DNA of 64,000 nucleotides from Sphingomonas turrisvirgatae (lineage in GTDB: Bacteria; Pseudomonadota; Alphaproteobacteria; Sphingomonadales; Sphingomonadaceae), in NCBI RefSeq assembly GCF_001721295.1, contig NZ_MDDS01000086.1:91997-155996 (forward strand). Direction: 5' to 3'. Shown here in pieces: positions 1 through 8,047 of the stretch. Position 1 is the stretch's first letter. Every line of letters starts with the position of its first letter. Under the pieces are notes generated by a model. The model made no database searches. It was not told where the DNA came from and was given only the letters and a program-made list of their open reading frames with translations. The translations under genes were made by a program, and so were the position numbers.

Positions 1-555
1 CCGCTGGCGGTTTGCCGGAGCGAGCCAGGCGGCGAGCGAGCGTCCGCCGAGTGCGTAGATGGTGAACCACAGCCCTTCGATCGCGGTGAAGCTCCCGATC
101 AGGATGGCGAGCTGTGGACCCAGCGGCCGGGCGGTGTCGATGAACTGGGGAAACAGCGCGGCGGCGAAGATGATCAGCTTGGGGTTCGAGAATCCAGTGC
201 CGAGCGCGGTCAGATACATCGCCCTGAACGAAGGCGGGGCAGGGCGATCTGCGCTTGCGTCATGCGAGCCGACCGGTGCGCGCCAGGCCTTGATACCCAG
301 CCAGACGAGATAGGCGACGCCGGCATATTTGAGCACGTCGAACAGCGCCGGCGAGGCTTTCAGCAGCGCGCCGAGTCCGGCGGCCGACGCGAGCAGGCAA
401 ACGATGTTCGCGGTCATCAGCCCGGTCATCGAGATCATCGAACGGCGCGCGCCGTGATGGATGCTCTGCACCATGACGTGAAGCATGTTGGGCCCCGGCG
501 TGGCGCAGATCAGGAACAAGGCGGTGACATAGAGCCACCACGTGTTGAGGGTCAT
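1..555 (-). CDS. LysE/RhtB family amino-acid exporter (3' end outside window)
   Basis: The reading frame starts at ATG 555 and runs open to the window edge, giving 185 residues of a family that is usually about 205 long, so only the C-terminus is missing. The N-terminus carries the family hallmark CATPGPNML at about residues 17-25, followed by hydrophobic helices and the segment GFSNPKLIIF in the middle of the chain. LysE/RhtB proteins export amino acids or their derivatives across the inner membrane; the substrate cannot be told from sequence. It is transcribed away from the rplT side and followed upstream by a REP-like palindrome. The family call is secure; the substrate is unknown. Confidence 0.9.
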   Translation of the reverse strand, partial: MTLNTWWLYVTALFLICATPGPNMLHVMVQSIHHGARRSMISMTGLMTANIVCLLASAAGLGALLKASPALFDVLKYAGVAYLVWLGIKAWRAPVGSHDASADRPAPPSFRAMYLTALGTGFSNPKLIIFAAALFPQFIDTARPLGPQLAILIGSFTAIEGLWFTIYALGGRSLAAWLAPANRQR

Positions 556-580
556 TTCGTCACCTCATAATCTCGCGTTC

Positions 581-685
581 GTCACCCCGGCGTCGTGCAG
601 GGGTCCAGCTTGCCGAGCGAGCCGCGCTCAAGCGTCTTGCCGCATTCGCGCCGCCGGGTGGATCCCGGAACAAGTCCGGGATGAC
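581..685. repeat. Composite REP-like palindromic element
   Basis: Two oppositely oriented units face each other. The left one begins GTCACCCCGGCG (581) and ends in GGGGTCCA (about 606). The right one runs TGGATCCCGG to CCGGGATGAC (659-685). The same architecture recurs at 52818-52948, and simple hairpins of the same family sit at 36154-36180 and 59941-59968. All are intergenic. Such REP-like elements are common in alphaproteobacterial genomes. Confidence 0.75.
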
Positions 686-711
686 GGATGGGGTGCGCGA
701 CCCACCCCGAA

Positions 712-747
712 AATCAAAAAGGGCGCCGGTGTTGCCACCGACGCCCC
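712..747 (-). terminator. Rho-independent terminator of rpmI-rplT
   Basis: Read on the minus strand, a stem GGGGCGTCGGTG pairs with CACCGGCGCCC around a GCAA loop (721-747, one mismatch) and is followed by a T-rich run, TTTTTGATTTT (710-720). It lies 27 bases after the rplT stop. Confidence 0.85.
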
Positions 748-773
748 ATTTGTTCGATTGCGACAGGCTGCCT

Positions 774-1139
774 TCAAGCGGCCTGGGGCAGCGCCGCCTT
801 CGCCTGAGCGATGATGGCGGTAAACGCCTCGCCCTCATGCATTGCGATGTCGGCCAGGACCTTCCGGTCCAGTTCGATACCCGCAAGCTTCAGGCCATGC
901 ATGAACTGCGAATAGGTCAGGCCCTCGGCGCGGACGCCGGCGTTGATGCGCTGGATCCACAGGGCGCGGAAGCTGCGCTTCTTAACCTTGCGATCGCGAT
1001 AGGCGTACTGACCGGCCTTTTCGACGGCCTGGCGAGCGATGCGGATCGTGTTCTTGCGACGGCCGTAATAGCCCTTCGCCTGATCCAAAATCCGCTTATG
1101 CTTCGCCTTGGTGGTCGTACCACGTTTGACACGTGCCAT
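774..1139 (-). CDS. rplT: 50S ribosomal protein L20
   Basis: The 121-residue product begins MARVKRG, continues with the strongly basic helical N-terminal half typical of L20 (AKGYYGRRKN, DRKVKKRSFRALWI) and ends in the compact C-terminal domain. L20 binds 23S rRNA early in large-subunit assembly and in many bacteria also represses its own operon. Length matches the family (about 117-121). It follows rpmI by 13 bases with a good ribosome binding site (GTAAGGAG) before ATG 1139, and is followed by a clear terminator. infC, the usual first gene of this operon, is not upstream here; hisN is. Confidence 0.98.
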   Translation of the reverse strand: MARVKRGTTTKAKHKRILDQAKGYYGRRKNTIRIARQAVEKAGQYAYRDRKVKKRSFRALWIQRINAGVRAEGLTYSQFMHGLKLAGIELDRKVLADIAMHEGEAFTAIIAQAKAALPQAA

Positions 1140-1152
1140 GGTCGTCTACTCC

Positions 1153-1356
1153 TTACTTGAGGCCGTAGGGCGCCCAGAGGCGCACATGGCCGGCATCAGC
1201 TTCGGAGAGAACCGAGGTGCCGCGGTTGGTGCGAATATACTTCGCATTGTGGCTGGACAGCCGGTGACGCTTGCCGGCGACGCCGTGCTTCACCAGGCCA
1301 GTCGCGGTGAATTTGAAGCGCTTCTTCACACCGCTCTTGGTCTTCATCTTGGGCAT
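1153..1356 (-). CDS. rpmI: 50S ribosomal protein L35
   Basis: This 67-residue basic protein starts MPKMKTKSGVKKRFK and contains the L35 signature (KHRLSSHNAKYIRTNRGT in the middle). L35 is a small component of the 50S subunit. The start ATG 1356 is preceded by AAAAGGAGACGAAA, a strong ribosome binding site. It is co-transcribed with rplT. The 153-base gap upstream to hisN holds a perfect 8-bp hairpin and may contain the operon promoter or an autoregulatory leader; neither could be proved. Confidence 0.97.
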   Translation of the reverse strand: MPKMKTKSGVKKRFKFTATGLVKHGVAGKRHRLSSHNAKYIRTNRGTSVLSEADAGHVRLWAPYGLK

Positions 1357-1458
1357 TTTCGTCTCCTTTTACGCGCGACGATCACGAACAGCCCCGGCAG
1401 CCCTTGTTAGCCGGGCGGTTCCCCTGAATCGCGGAAAGGCGGGCAGTTAGCTGGTTTG

Positions 1459-1478
1459 TGGCGGTTTTGCAACCGCCA
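1459..1478. other. Perfect 8-bp hairpin between hisN and rpmI
   Basis: TGGCGGTT, loop TTGC, AACCGCCA forms a perfect stem 32 bases past the hisN stop and about 100 bases before rpmI. There is no T run on either strand, so it is either a weak hisN 3' end or part of the ribosomal-protein leader. Confidence 0.4.
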
Positions 1479-1509
1479 GCGGTGCAGCTCTCTGCGTAAG
1501 CGGATCAAA

Positions 1510-2295
1510 CTAATGTCCGCCGCGGCACGCCAGCGTCTCGACGATCTCCTCGATCCGCGCCGGGTCGCCTGCTGCGATGACTTCGCCATTGCTGCCGGCA
1601 TGGAGCGGGTCGCCATTCCAGTCGCACATGCGCCCGCCCGCGCCTTCGACCACCGGGACCAGCGCGGCGAAATCGTGCAGCTTCAGCCCCGCCTCGATCA
1701 CCAGGTCGAGATGGCCCGAGGCGACCAGCCCGTAATTGTAGCAGTCGCCGCCCAACACCGTGCTCATCACCTGTGCATCGACATGCTCGAACGCGTGCAG
1801 CTGATCGTCGGCGAACAGAGCGGGCGAGGTGGTGGCGAGCAGCGCCTGGCCAAGCTCGCGGCAGGTGCGCGCCTGCGCAGGCTTGCCGTTGAACAGCGTC
1901 TCGCGTCCGGTGACGCCGACCCAGCGCTCGGCGATGATCGGCTGGTCGATGATGCCGAGCACGGGCCAGCCATTGTCGAGCAGCGCGATCAGGGTGCCAA
2001 AGATCGGGCGGCCCACGATGAAGCTGCGCGTCCCGTCGATCGGGTCGAGAATCCAGGTGCGGCCGCTGGTTCCGGGGCGCTCTTCTTCTTCCTCGCCGAT
2101 GATCCCCTCCATCGGGCGCTCGGCGATGATGAGGCGGCGCATTGCCGCTTCGGCCTCCTTGTCGGCGAGGGTGACGGGCGAGGCGTCGGCCTTTGCCTCA
2201 AGCCCATGTTCGGCGCGGAAATAGGGGCGGATCGCCGCGCCCGCCGCGTCGGCAAGGCGGTTGGCGAGATCGATATCGGCTTGGGTAACGGGCAT
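1510..2295 (-). CDS. hisN: Histidinol-phosphatase of the inositol monophosphatase family
   Basis: The 261-residue protein is a full-length FIG/IMPase-fold phosphatase. The metal-binding motifs are visible: GEE at 67-69, DPIDGT at 84-89 and a C-terminal D208 in the segment LKLHDFAALVP, which is the HisN-like version of the WD motif. In alphaproteobacteria this family dephosphorylates L-histidinol phosphate to histidinol in histidine synthesis. Other his genes are not in the window, and IMPase relatives also act on inositol phosphates or PAP, so the substrate is an inference. Start ATG 2295 is the first Met of the conserved fold. Confidence 0.88.
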   Translation of the reverse strand: MPVTQADIDLANRLADAAGAAIRPYFRAEHGLEAKADASPVTLADKEAEAAMRRLIIAERPMEGIIGEEEEERPGTSGRTWILDPIDGTRSFIVGRPIFGTLIALLDNGWPVLGIIDQPIIAERWVGVTGRETLFNGKPAQARTCRELGQALLATTSPALFADDQLHAFEHVDAQVMSTVLGGDCYNYGLVASGHLDLVIEAGLKLHDFAALVPVVEGAGGRMCDWNGDPLHAGSNGEVIAAGDPARIEEIVETLACRGGH

Positions 2296-2327
2296 GGCCG
2301 ACGCCTAACGGGTGGCGTCGCCGCCTA

Positions 2328-3059
2328 CTAGCCCCGATGCGCCTTGCGCCCCTCCAGCGCCGAGAGCACGCCGCGCAGCGTCCGCAGCTCCTGCGCGGTC
2401 CAGCTCGGCTTGGTCAGCACGTTGCGCAGCGTCAGCTTCGTCGCGGGGACGCGCGCCGGCGGGAAGTAATAGCCGCTGCCTTCGAGCAGCTTGTCGAAAT
2501 GCGCGATTAGCCCCTCCAGCTCGTCTTGCGGGGCGGGCGGGTCTAGGTCGGTCAGCGGCGGCTGCGCCAGGTCGCGGCCCTTGGACCATTCATATGCGAC
2601 CAGGATCACCGCCTGGGCGAGGTTGAGCGAGCCGAATTCCGGGTTGATCGGCACGGTCACGATCTTGCGCGCTAGTGCGACGTCCTCGGTCTCTAGCCCC
2701 GAACGCTCCGGGCCGAACAGGATCGCGCAGCGGCCGGCTTGCGCATGGATTTCCGTCGCGGCCTCTGCGGGCGTGACGACCGGCTTGGTCACGCCGCGCT
2801 TGCGCACCGTGGTGGCATAGACCTGAGCACAATCGGCGGTGGCGTCGGCGACCGAGTCGTACACCTTGGCGCGTTCGAGCACGATGTCGGCGCCGCTCGC
2901 CGCCGGGCCGGCGCTTGGGTTCGGCCAACCGTCGCGCGGCGTTACGAGGCGCATTTCGGTGAGGCCGAAGTTCAGCATGGCGCGCGCCGCCTTGCCGATA
3001 TTCTCGCCCAATTGCGGACGAACGAGAACGACGACGGGGTTGGGGGCAGGATCGCTCAC
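2328..3059 (-). CDS. trmJ: tRNA/rRNA methyltransferase of the SPOUT class (TrmJ-like)
   Basis: The 243-residue product begins at GTG 3059, which overlaps the nrdR stop as GTGA; the longer open frame upstream belongs to nrdR in another frame. SPOUT knot motifs are in order: NIGKAARAMLNFG at 19-31, FGPERSGL at 114-121 and VPINPEFGSLNLAQAV at 135-150. TrmJ-type enzymes 2'-O-methylate position 32 of several tRNAs using S-adenosylmethionine. The C-terminal extension of about 80 residues with an HFDKLLEGSGY segment also fits TrmJ. The exact RNA target is inferred from the family. Confidence 0.9.
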   Translation of the reverse strand: MSDPAPNPVVVLVRPQLGENIGKAARAMLNFGLTEMRLVTPRDGWPNPSAGPAASGADIVLERAKVYDSVADATADCAQVYATTVRKRGVTKPVVTPAEAATEIHAQAGRCAILFGPERSGLETEDVALARKIVTVPINPEFGSLNLAQAVILVAYEWSKGRDLAQPPLTDLDPPAPQDELEGLIAHFDKLLEGSGYYFPPARVPATKLTLRNVLTKPSWTAQELRTLRGVLSALEGRKAHRG

Positions 3060-3517
3060 TTGTTCGCGACCTCGTTCACATTGCTCGCAAACTCCTCGAA
3101 GTCGCGGGCTTCGCGAAAGTCGCGATAGACGCTGGCGAAGCGGATGTACGCGACTGAGTCCAGGTCCTTGAGCGCGTCCATCACCAGTTCGCCGATGCGC
3201 TGCGACGGAATCTCGCCATCGCCCTGCGTTTCGAGCTGGCGCTGAATGCCCGACACCAGCCGCTCGATCTGCGTGCCGCCGATCGGGCGCTTGCGGCAGG
3301 CGATCGAAACCGAGCGGATCAGCTTCTCGCGCTCGAACGGCTCGCGCCTTTCCTCGGACTTGAGCACGGTCAGTTCGCGCAGCTGGATCCGCTCGAACGT
3401 CGTGAAGCGCGCGGCGCACGCCTCGCACTGGCGCCGCCGCCGGATCGCCGCCCCGTCTTCGGTGGGGCGGCTGTCCTTAACCTGGCTGTTCTCGCTCGCG
3501 CAGAATGGGCAGCGCAT
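3056..3517 (-). CDS. nrdR: Transcriptional repressor NrdR
   Basis: The 153-residue protein has an N-terminal zinc ribbon with Cys3, Cys6, Cys31 and Cys34, then an ATP-cone domain over roughly residues 49-139. NrdR senses ATP/dATP and represses ribonucleotide reductase genes. It sits directly after glyA (44 bases) and is translationally coupled to the TrmJ-like gene by a 4-bp GTGA overlap. glyA-nrdR adjacency is common in alphaproteobacteria, linking one-carbon supply and nucleotide synthesis. The start ATG 3517 gives the canonical MRCPFC N-terminus. Confidence 0.97.
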   Translation of the reverse strand: MRCPFCASENSQVKDSRPTEDGAAIRRRRQCEACAARFTTFERIQLRELTVLKSEERREPFEREKLIRSVSIACRKRPIGGTQIERLVSGIQRQLETQGDGEIPSQRIGELVMDALKDLDSVAYIRFASVYRDFREARDFEEFASNVNEVANK

Positions 3518-3560
3518 TATCTGGCGACCTCACGGTAGCGCGGACCCGCGCCGAACACCG

Positions 3561-4868
3561 TCAGCCCTCCGGATAGATCGGGAAGCGTTCGCACAGCGTG
3601 CGGACGCGTGCCTTGACGTTCGCTTCGACCTGCGCATCGCCAGCCTCGCCATTCTTGCGCAGGCCGTCGAGCACGTCGGCGACCATGTTGCCGATCTCGC
3701 GGAACTCGGCGGGGCCGAAACCACGCGTCGTGCCGGCCGGGCTGCCGACGCGGATGCCGCTGGTCTTGACCGGGGGCAGCGGATCGTTGGGGATACCGTT
3801 CTTGTTGCAGGTGATCCCTGCCCGCTCGAGCGCCTCGTCGGCGTCCTTGCCAGTCACGCCGAGCGGAGTGAGGTCGATCAGCGCCAGGTGCGTGTCGGTG
3901 CCGCCCGAGACGACTGCCGCGCCGCGCTCCTTGAGCGTTGCCGCCAGAATCTTGGCATTTTCGACCACCGCGGCGGCATAGGACTTGAACTCGGGACGCA
4001 GCGCCTCGCCGAACGCCACGGCCTTGGCCGCGATCACATGCATCAGCGGACCGCCCTGAAGACCCGGGAACACCGCCGAGTTGATCTTCTTGGCGATCGC
4101 CTCGTCATCGGTCAGGATCATGCCGCCGCGCGGGCCGCGCAGCGTCTTGTGCGTGGTGGTGGTGACGACATGCGCGTGGCCGAACGGCGTCGGGTGAACG
4201 CCGCCGGCGACGAGGCCTGCAAAGTGCGCCATGTCGACCATGAACAGCGCGCCGACCTCGTCCGCGATGGCGCGGAACTTCGCGAAATCGATATGGCGCG
4301 GATAGGCCGAGCCACCGGTGATGATGACCTTTGGCTGGCATTCCCGCGCCAGGCGCGCGACCTCGTCATAGTCGATCAGGTGCGTGTCGGGCGTGACGCC
4401 ATATTGGACCGCGTTGAACCACTTGCCGCTCATCGCCGCGCGAGCGCCATGCGTCAGGTGCCCGCCCGAATCGAGGCTGAGGCCCATGATCGTGTCGCCC
4501 GGCTTTGCCAGCGCGAGCATGACGGCGCCGTTCGCCTGCGCGCCCGAATGCGGCTGGACGTTGGCAAAACCGCAATTGAACAGCTGCTTGGCGCGGTCGA
4601 TCGCCAGCTGCTCCACCTCGTCCGACGGGTGGCAGCCTTGGTAATAGCGCTTGCCCGGATAGCCCTCGGCATATTTGTTGGTGAAGACGCTGCCCTGCGC
4701 TTCGAGCACGGCTTTCGACACGATGTTCTCGCTGGCGATCAGCTCGATCTGGTGCTGTTCGCGGTCGAGCTCGTGTGCGACGCCGGCGAACACCGCAGGA
4801 TCGGCGTCGGCGAGGGTGTGGGTGAAAAAGCCATCCGGCTGGACGGCGGAGATCGGGTTGGTGCTCAT
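3561..4868 (-). CDS. glyA: Serine hydroxymethyltransferase
   Basis: The 435-residue product interconverts serine plus tetrahydrofolate with glycine plus 5,10-methylene-tetrahydrofolate. The PLP lysine is K241 in TTTTHKTLRGPRGG, and the substrate-site segments HSGAQAN (about 108-114) and KRYYQGCHPSDEVE (about 73-86) are intact. Length is typical (about 420-435). It is followed by nrdR and preceded 10 bases upstream by rpiB, so rpiB-glyA-nrdR-trmJ looks like one minus-strand operon. Confidence 0.98.
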   Translation of the reverse strand: MSTNPISAVQPDGFFTHTLADADPAVFAGVAHELDREQHQIELIASENIVSKAVLEAQGSVFTNKYAEGYPGKRYYQGCHPSDEVEQLAIDRAKQLFNCGFANVQPHSGAQANGAVMLALAKPGDTIMGLSLDSGGHLTHGARAAMSGKWFNAVQYGVTPDTHLIDYDEVARLARECQPKVIITGGSAYPRHIDFAKFRAIADEVGALFMVDMAHFAGLVAGGVHPTPFGHAHVVTTTTHKTLRGPRGGMILTDDEAIAKKINSAVFPGLQGGPLMHVIAAKAVAFGEALRPEFKSYAAAVVENAKILAATLKERGAAVVSGGTDTHLALIDLTPLGVTGKDADEALERAGITCNKNGIPNDPLPPVKTSGIRVGSPAGTTRGFGPAEFREIGNMVADVLDGLRKNGEAGDAQVEANVKARVRTLCERFPIYPEG

Positions 4869-4878
4869 CGGTCGTTCC

Positions 4879-5316
4879 TCAGAGTGCGGGCGTGGTCAGC
4901 TTGTCGACCCGGCGCTGGTGACGATCGCCGCCGAATTCGGTGGCGAGAAAGGCGGTGACGCAGGCTTTCGCCATTTCGACGCCGATCAGGCGCGCGCCCA
5001 TGGCGATGGCGTTGGCGTCGTTATGCTCGCGCGCGAGTGCGGCGGATAGCGGCTCCGCCACCAGGGCGCAGCGCGCCTTGGGGTGGCGGTTGACGGCGAT
5101 CGAAATGCCGATGCCCGAGCCGCACAACGCGATCCCGCGCTCTGCCGTGCCGTCCGCGAGCGCGGCGGCCAGCTTGTAACCGTAATCGGGATAGTCGACG
5201 CTGGCGGCGGTGTCCGGCCCGAGATCGGTGACATCGTGACCCATGTCGCGCAGCCAGTCGGCGAGGGCCGCCTTGAGCTCGATCGCGGCATGATCCGAAG
5301 CGATGGCGATACGCAT
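4879..5316 (-). CDS. rpiB: Ribose-5-phosphate isomerase B
   Basis: The 145-residue protein belongs to the RpiB/LacAB fold. It has the N-terminal phosphate-binding SDHAAIELK segment (7-15), the catalytic Cys65 in the loop ALCGSGIG (63-70) and H98 in the REHNDANAIAMG segment. It interconverts ribose-5-phosphate and ribulose-5-phosphate in the pentose phosphate pathway. It heads the minus-strand run rpiB-glyA-nrdR-trmJ. The 103-base gap to the divergent lipoprotein gene should hold both promoters. Confidence 0.96.
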   Translation of the reverse strand: MRIAIASDHAAIELKAALADWLRDMGHDVTDLGPDTAASVDYPDYGYKLAAALADGTAERGIALCGSGIGISIAVNRHPKARCALVAEPLSAALAREHNDANAIAMGARLIGVEMAKACVTAFLATEFGGDRHQRRVDKLTTPAL

Positions 5317-5419
5317 GGGAAGGGCGGTGCAATCCTGTGGCGAGGGGATTGCGGCTCTCTAGGCGGTTGCTGCGTTAAAGGCCATATCGGATCGGACAAG
5401 TTTGCGTTTGGAGGCGTCT

Positions 5420-5878
5420 ATGCGGGTTTGGGTGATCGGTGCGGCCCTGTTGGCCTCGGCATGCGGTGGAACCAGTAACGAGCAGGAGGCCGCGCTGGTC
5501 GAAAATGCCGTTGCCCAAGCCGAAGCCGCTGCCAAAAACGCCACCGCGTTCGGCAAGGCTGCCGAGAAGGCGCGCGAGGCACCCAGCCGGGATGGCTGGT
5601 TGGGCAAGTGGATCGGCGTCGAGGGCATGGTGCTCACGATCGAAAAGGATCCGGGTGGCGCGGTCGGCCGCTATCGCCTGACCAATGTCTGGGGCCTGGA
5701 TGACGAGATGAAGGGCATATTCGACGGCGTGGCGACGGAAAACGGCATCGCGTTCAACCGACCGGACGGCGCCAAGGAGGTGGTCGCGGGCGATGGCAAT
5801 GCAACCGGCCTCAAATACCTGTCCGGCAAGCAGGACTGCCTGATCGTGGCGACAGGCGAGGGATATTGCCGGGACTGA
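5420..5878 (+). CDS. Putative lipoprotein of unknown function
   Basis: ATG 5420 was chosen over the TTG six codons upstream because GGAGG (5410-5414) is correctly spaced and it begins a clean lipoprotein signal: MRVWVIGAALLASAC, with lipobox ASAC and the lipid-modified Cys at residue 15. The mature part opens with an Ala/Glu-rich, probably helical segment (EQEAALVENAVAQAEAAAK) and is followed by a beta-rich domain ending YCRD, with two Cys that may form a disulphide. The 152-residue product was not recognised. It converges on the neighbouring SDR gene with 10 bases between the stops. Confidence 0.8.
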   Translation: MRVWVIGAALLASACGGTSNEQEAALVENAVAQAEAAAKNATAFGKAAEKAREAPSRDGWLGKWIGVEGMVLTIEKDPGGAVGRYRLTNVWGLDDEMKGIFDGVATENGIAFNRPDGAKEVVAGDGNATGLKYLSGKQDCLIVATGEGYCRD

Positions 5879-5888
5879 GCGCGCGCCC

Positions 5889-6665
5889 CTATTTGCTGCC
5901 GGCGCGCGCCATCTTGCGCATCGATCCGCGCAGGAATCGCGCGCCGAACCACATGCGCCGTGCGGTTTTCCCCACGAGGTAATGCAATCCGTCGCCGTGG
6001 ACCGCATCCCACACGGTCTGCGCGGCCGTTTCGACCGGCGTGAACTCCAGCCCCGCACCGCGCACGCGGTCGCGCATGCTGTGGTTGCTGCCGACCGGGG
6101 TGCCATCCAGAATCGCCGTGTCGATGAAGCTTGGCAACAGCGCGCGGACGCGAATGCCCTGGTTGGTCCATTCGCCGTCCAGCGCCTCGCTCAACCCGCG
6201 CACGGCGAATTTGGTTGCCGAATAGATGGCGACCCCGCTCGTGCCGTAGATGCCCGCCGCCGAGGCGGTGTTGACCAGGCAGCCCCGGCTTTCCTTGAGG
6301 TAGCGATGGCCGGCATGGGCGCCCCACACGACCCCCATCAGGTTGATATCGACGCAGCGCTGCAGCTCGTCGGTCGTGGTGCTGGCGAAGTCGCCGCCGA
6401 CACCGACACCGGCATTGTTGAAGACGACGTCGATCCGCCCGCCGCTGACGCTGGCGAACTCGGCCAGTGCCTCGTCCCAACCGCCGCGATCGCGCACGTC
6501 CAACCAGTGAGTCGAGACTGGCGCGTCGCCGATCAGCCGGGCCGTTTCCACCATGCCCGCTTCGTTGATGTCGGCCAATCCGACGCGCCAGCCGCGTGAC
6601 GCGAACAGCTGCGCGGTGGCGCGGCCGATACCCGAACCGCCGCCCGTGATGAAGATCGCCTGCAT
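5889..6665 (-). CDS. Short-chain dehydrogenase/reductase
   Basis: The start at ATG 6665 (preceded by AGAGGGGC) gives a 258-residue classical SDR; the longer open frame adds an unrelated 40 residues. The cofactor motif GGGSGIGR is at 8-15, NNAG at 83-86, the catalytic Ser at about 135 and YSATK at 148-152. The C-terminus has a basic helix (ARFLRGSMRKMARAGSK) that may contact membranes. The substrate is not predictable. It probably follows phhB on the same strand. Confidence 0.92.
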   Translation of the reverse strand: MQAIFITGGGSGIGRATAQLFASRGWRVGLADINEAGMVETARLIGDAPVSTHWLDVRDRGGWDEALAEFASVSGGRIDVVFNNAGVGVGGDFASTTTDELQRCVDINLMGVVWGAHAGHRYLKESRGCLVNTASAAGIYGTSGVAIYSATKFAVRGLSEALDGEWTNQGIRVRALLPSFIDTAILDGTPVGSNHSMRDRVRGAGLEFTPVETAAQTVWDAVHGDGLHYLVGKTARRMWFGARFLRGSMRKMARAGSK

Positions 6666-6717
6666 GCCCCTCTCCGGCTTTACGTCTACGTCATCATCAC
6701 GCAGATCCGCCGGCGGT

Positions 6718-7008
6718 TCAATCCACCAGCGCGTCGATCGCCTGTGCCATCTCAACGTCGCGTTCCGACAGGCCGCCAGCGTCATGCGTGGTCAGCAGGA
6801 TATCGACGCGGTTGTAGACGTTCGACCATTCGGGATGATGGTCGGCCTTCTCCGCCAGCAGGGCGACCTGAGTCATGAATGCGAACGCCTGACTGAAATC
6901 ATCGAAGGTGAAGGTGCGCGTGATCGCGTCACGGGCGTCGTCATGATCCCATTCGGGCAAACCCTCCAGGGCATCCTCGCGCTCTGCCGGGCTCAACTGT
7001 TCGACCAT
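6718..7008 (-). CDS. phhB: Pterin-4a-carbinolamine dehydratase
   Basis: ATG 7008 with AGGAGGGGAAG just upstream gives a 96-residue protein, the normal PCD/DCoH length. The catalytic signature HHPEW lies at 57-61 and the second active-site His in LTTHDAGGLS at about 75. The enzyme dehydrates 4a-hydroxytetrahydrobiopterin made by phenylalanine hydroxylase; no phenylalanine hydroxylase gene is visible nearby. The longer open frame upstream overlaps the divergent metallopeptidase gene and is spurious. Confidence 0.94.
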   Translation of the reverse strand: MVEQLSPAEREDALEGLPEWDHDDARDAITRTFTFDDFSQAFAFMTQVALLAEKADHHPEWSNVYNRVDILLTTHDAGGLSERDVEMAQAIDALVD

Positions 7009-7047
7009 GCTTCCCCTCCTGTGCTTGAGCAGGCATAGCGCGGGACG

Positions 7048-7452
7048 ATGGCGGATCAACCTGCGACCTTCGCGCCCAGCACCGAGGATATCGAGCGACT
7101 CGCCCGCGCGGCCCTGGCCCGCATCCCCGAGCCGTTCGCGGCGCACCTTGCCGATGTCGTCCTTTTGATCGAGGACTTTGCCGACGAGCAGACCCTGGCC
7201 GAGATGGGAATGGAGGATCCGTTCGAACTGACCGGGCTCTACAGCGGGCGGCCGGTGGGCGAGAAATCGAGTTTCGACATCGCGGCGTTGCCCGACACGA
7301 TCCATCTCTATCGCCGTCCGCTGCTCGACGAATGGGTCGAGACGGGCGTGAGCCTCGAGGCGCTAGTCACCCATGTCGTGGTGCACGAGGTGGGGCATCA
7401 TTTCGGACTGAGCGATGCCGACATGCACGCGCTGGAGGACGCCGCGCAATGA
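7048..7452 (+). CDS. Zincin-like metallopeptidase family protein (DUF1025 type)
   Basis: The 134-residue protein carries the zinc-binding signature HEVGHHFG at 113-120 followed by the conserved LSDADMHALE tail, as in small bacterial proteins annotated as metallopeptidase family (formerly DUF1025). Activity has to my knowledge not been clearly shown for this group. It is transcribed divergently from phhB, 39 bases away, and its 3' end is 10 bases before the GTG of ccmA, so it probably leads the ccmAB transcript. A link to cytochrome c maturation is only positional. Confidence 0.9.
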   Translation: MADQPATFAPSTEDIERLARAALARIPEPFAAHLADVVLLIEDFADEQTLAEMGMEDPFELTGLYSGRPVGEKSSFDIAALPDTIHLYRRPLLDEWVETGVSLEALVTHVVVHEVGHHFGLSDADMHALEDAAQ

Positions 7453-7462
7453 TGCGACCGGC

Positions 7463-8047
7463 GTGAGCGAAGCGCGGCTCATCCTGGATGCAGTGACCTG
7501 CGCGCGGGGCGGCCGGACGCTGTTCGAACGGCTGAGCCTTACGCTGGAGCGCGGCGAGGCTGCGCTGGTGACCGGGCCGAACGGCGTGGGAAAATCGAGC
7601 CTGATCCGCGTGGCGGCGGGGTTGCTGGACCCCGTGGCAGGGCGTGTCGAGGCGAGCGGCGGTCGTGCATTGCTGACCGAGGCGGCGGCATTCGACCCTG
7701 AATTACCGGTCGCCGATGCGCTGCGGTTCTGGGCTGCGCTCGATGGGCGGGGCGATGCGGTGGAGGCGGCATTGGAAGCGGTCGGTCTGGCGCACCTCGC
7801 GCTCGTCCCGGTACGGATGCTATCGACCGGCCAGCGGCGACGCGTCGGCATCGCCCGCGTGGTGGCGAGTGGCGCGCCGATCTGGTTGCTGGACGAACCT
7901 GCCAACGGCCTTGATGCGGAAGCAGTCGTGACGCTGGAGCGGCTGATCGCCGCGCATCGCGCGGGCGGTGGCATCGCCCTGGTGGCGACTCACTCGCCGG
8001 TCGCACTGCCGCAGGCGCAGCACATCATCATCGGCGATCCGGCATGA
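7463..8047 (+). CDS. ccmA: Haem exporter ATP-binding protein CcmA
   Basis: GTG 7463 gives a 194-residue ABC ATPase; an in-frame ATG at 7415 would lie inside the preceding gene. Walker A GPNGVGKSS is at 38-46, the signature LSTGQRRR begins at 120 and Walker B LLDEP is at 142-146. CcmA powers release of haem-loaded CcmE during cytochrome c maturation (system I) together with CcmB, whose ATG overlaps this stop as ATGA. ccmC, ccmD and ccmE are not in the window, so the rest of the pathway must lie elsewhere. Confidence 0.95.
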   Translation: MSEARLILDAVTCARGGRTLFERLSLTLERGEAALVTGPNGVGKSSLIRVAAGLLDPVAGRVEASGGRALLTEAAAFDPELPVADALRFWAALDGRGDAVEAALEAVGLAHLALVPVRMLSTGQRRRVGIARVVASGAPIWLLDEPANGLDAEAVVTLERLIAAHRAGGGIALVATHSPVALPQAQHIIIGDPA

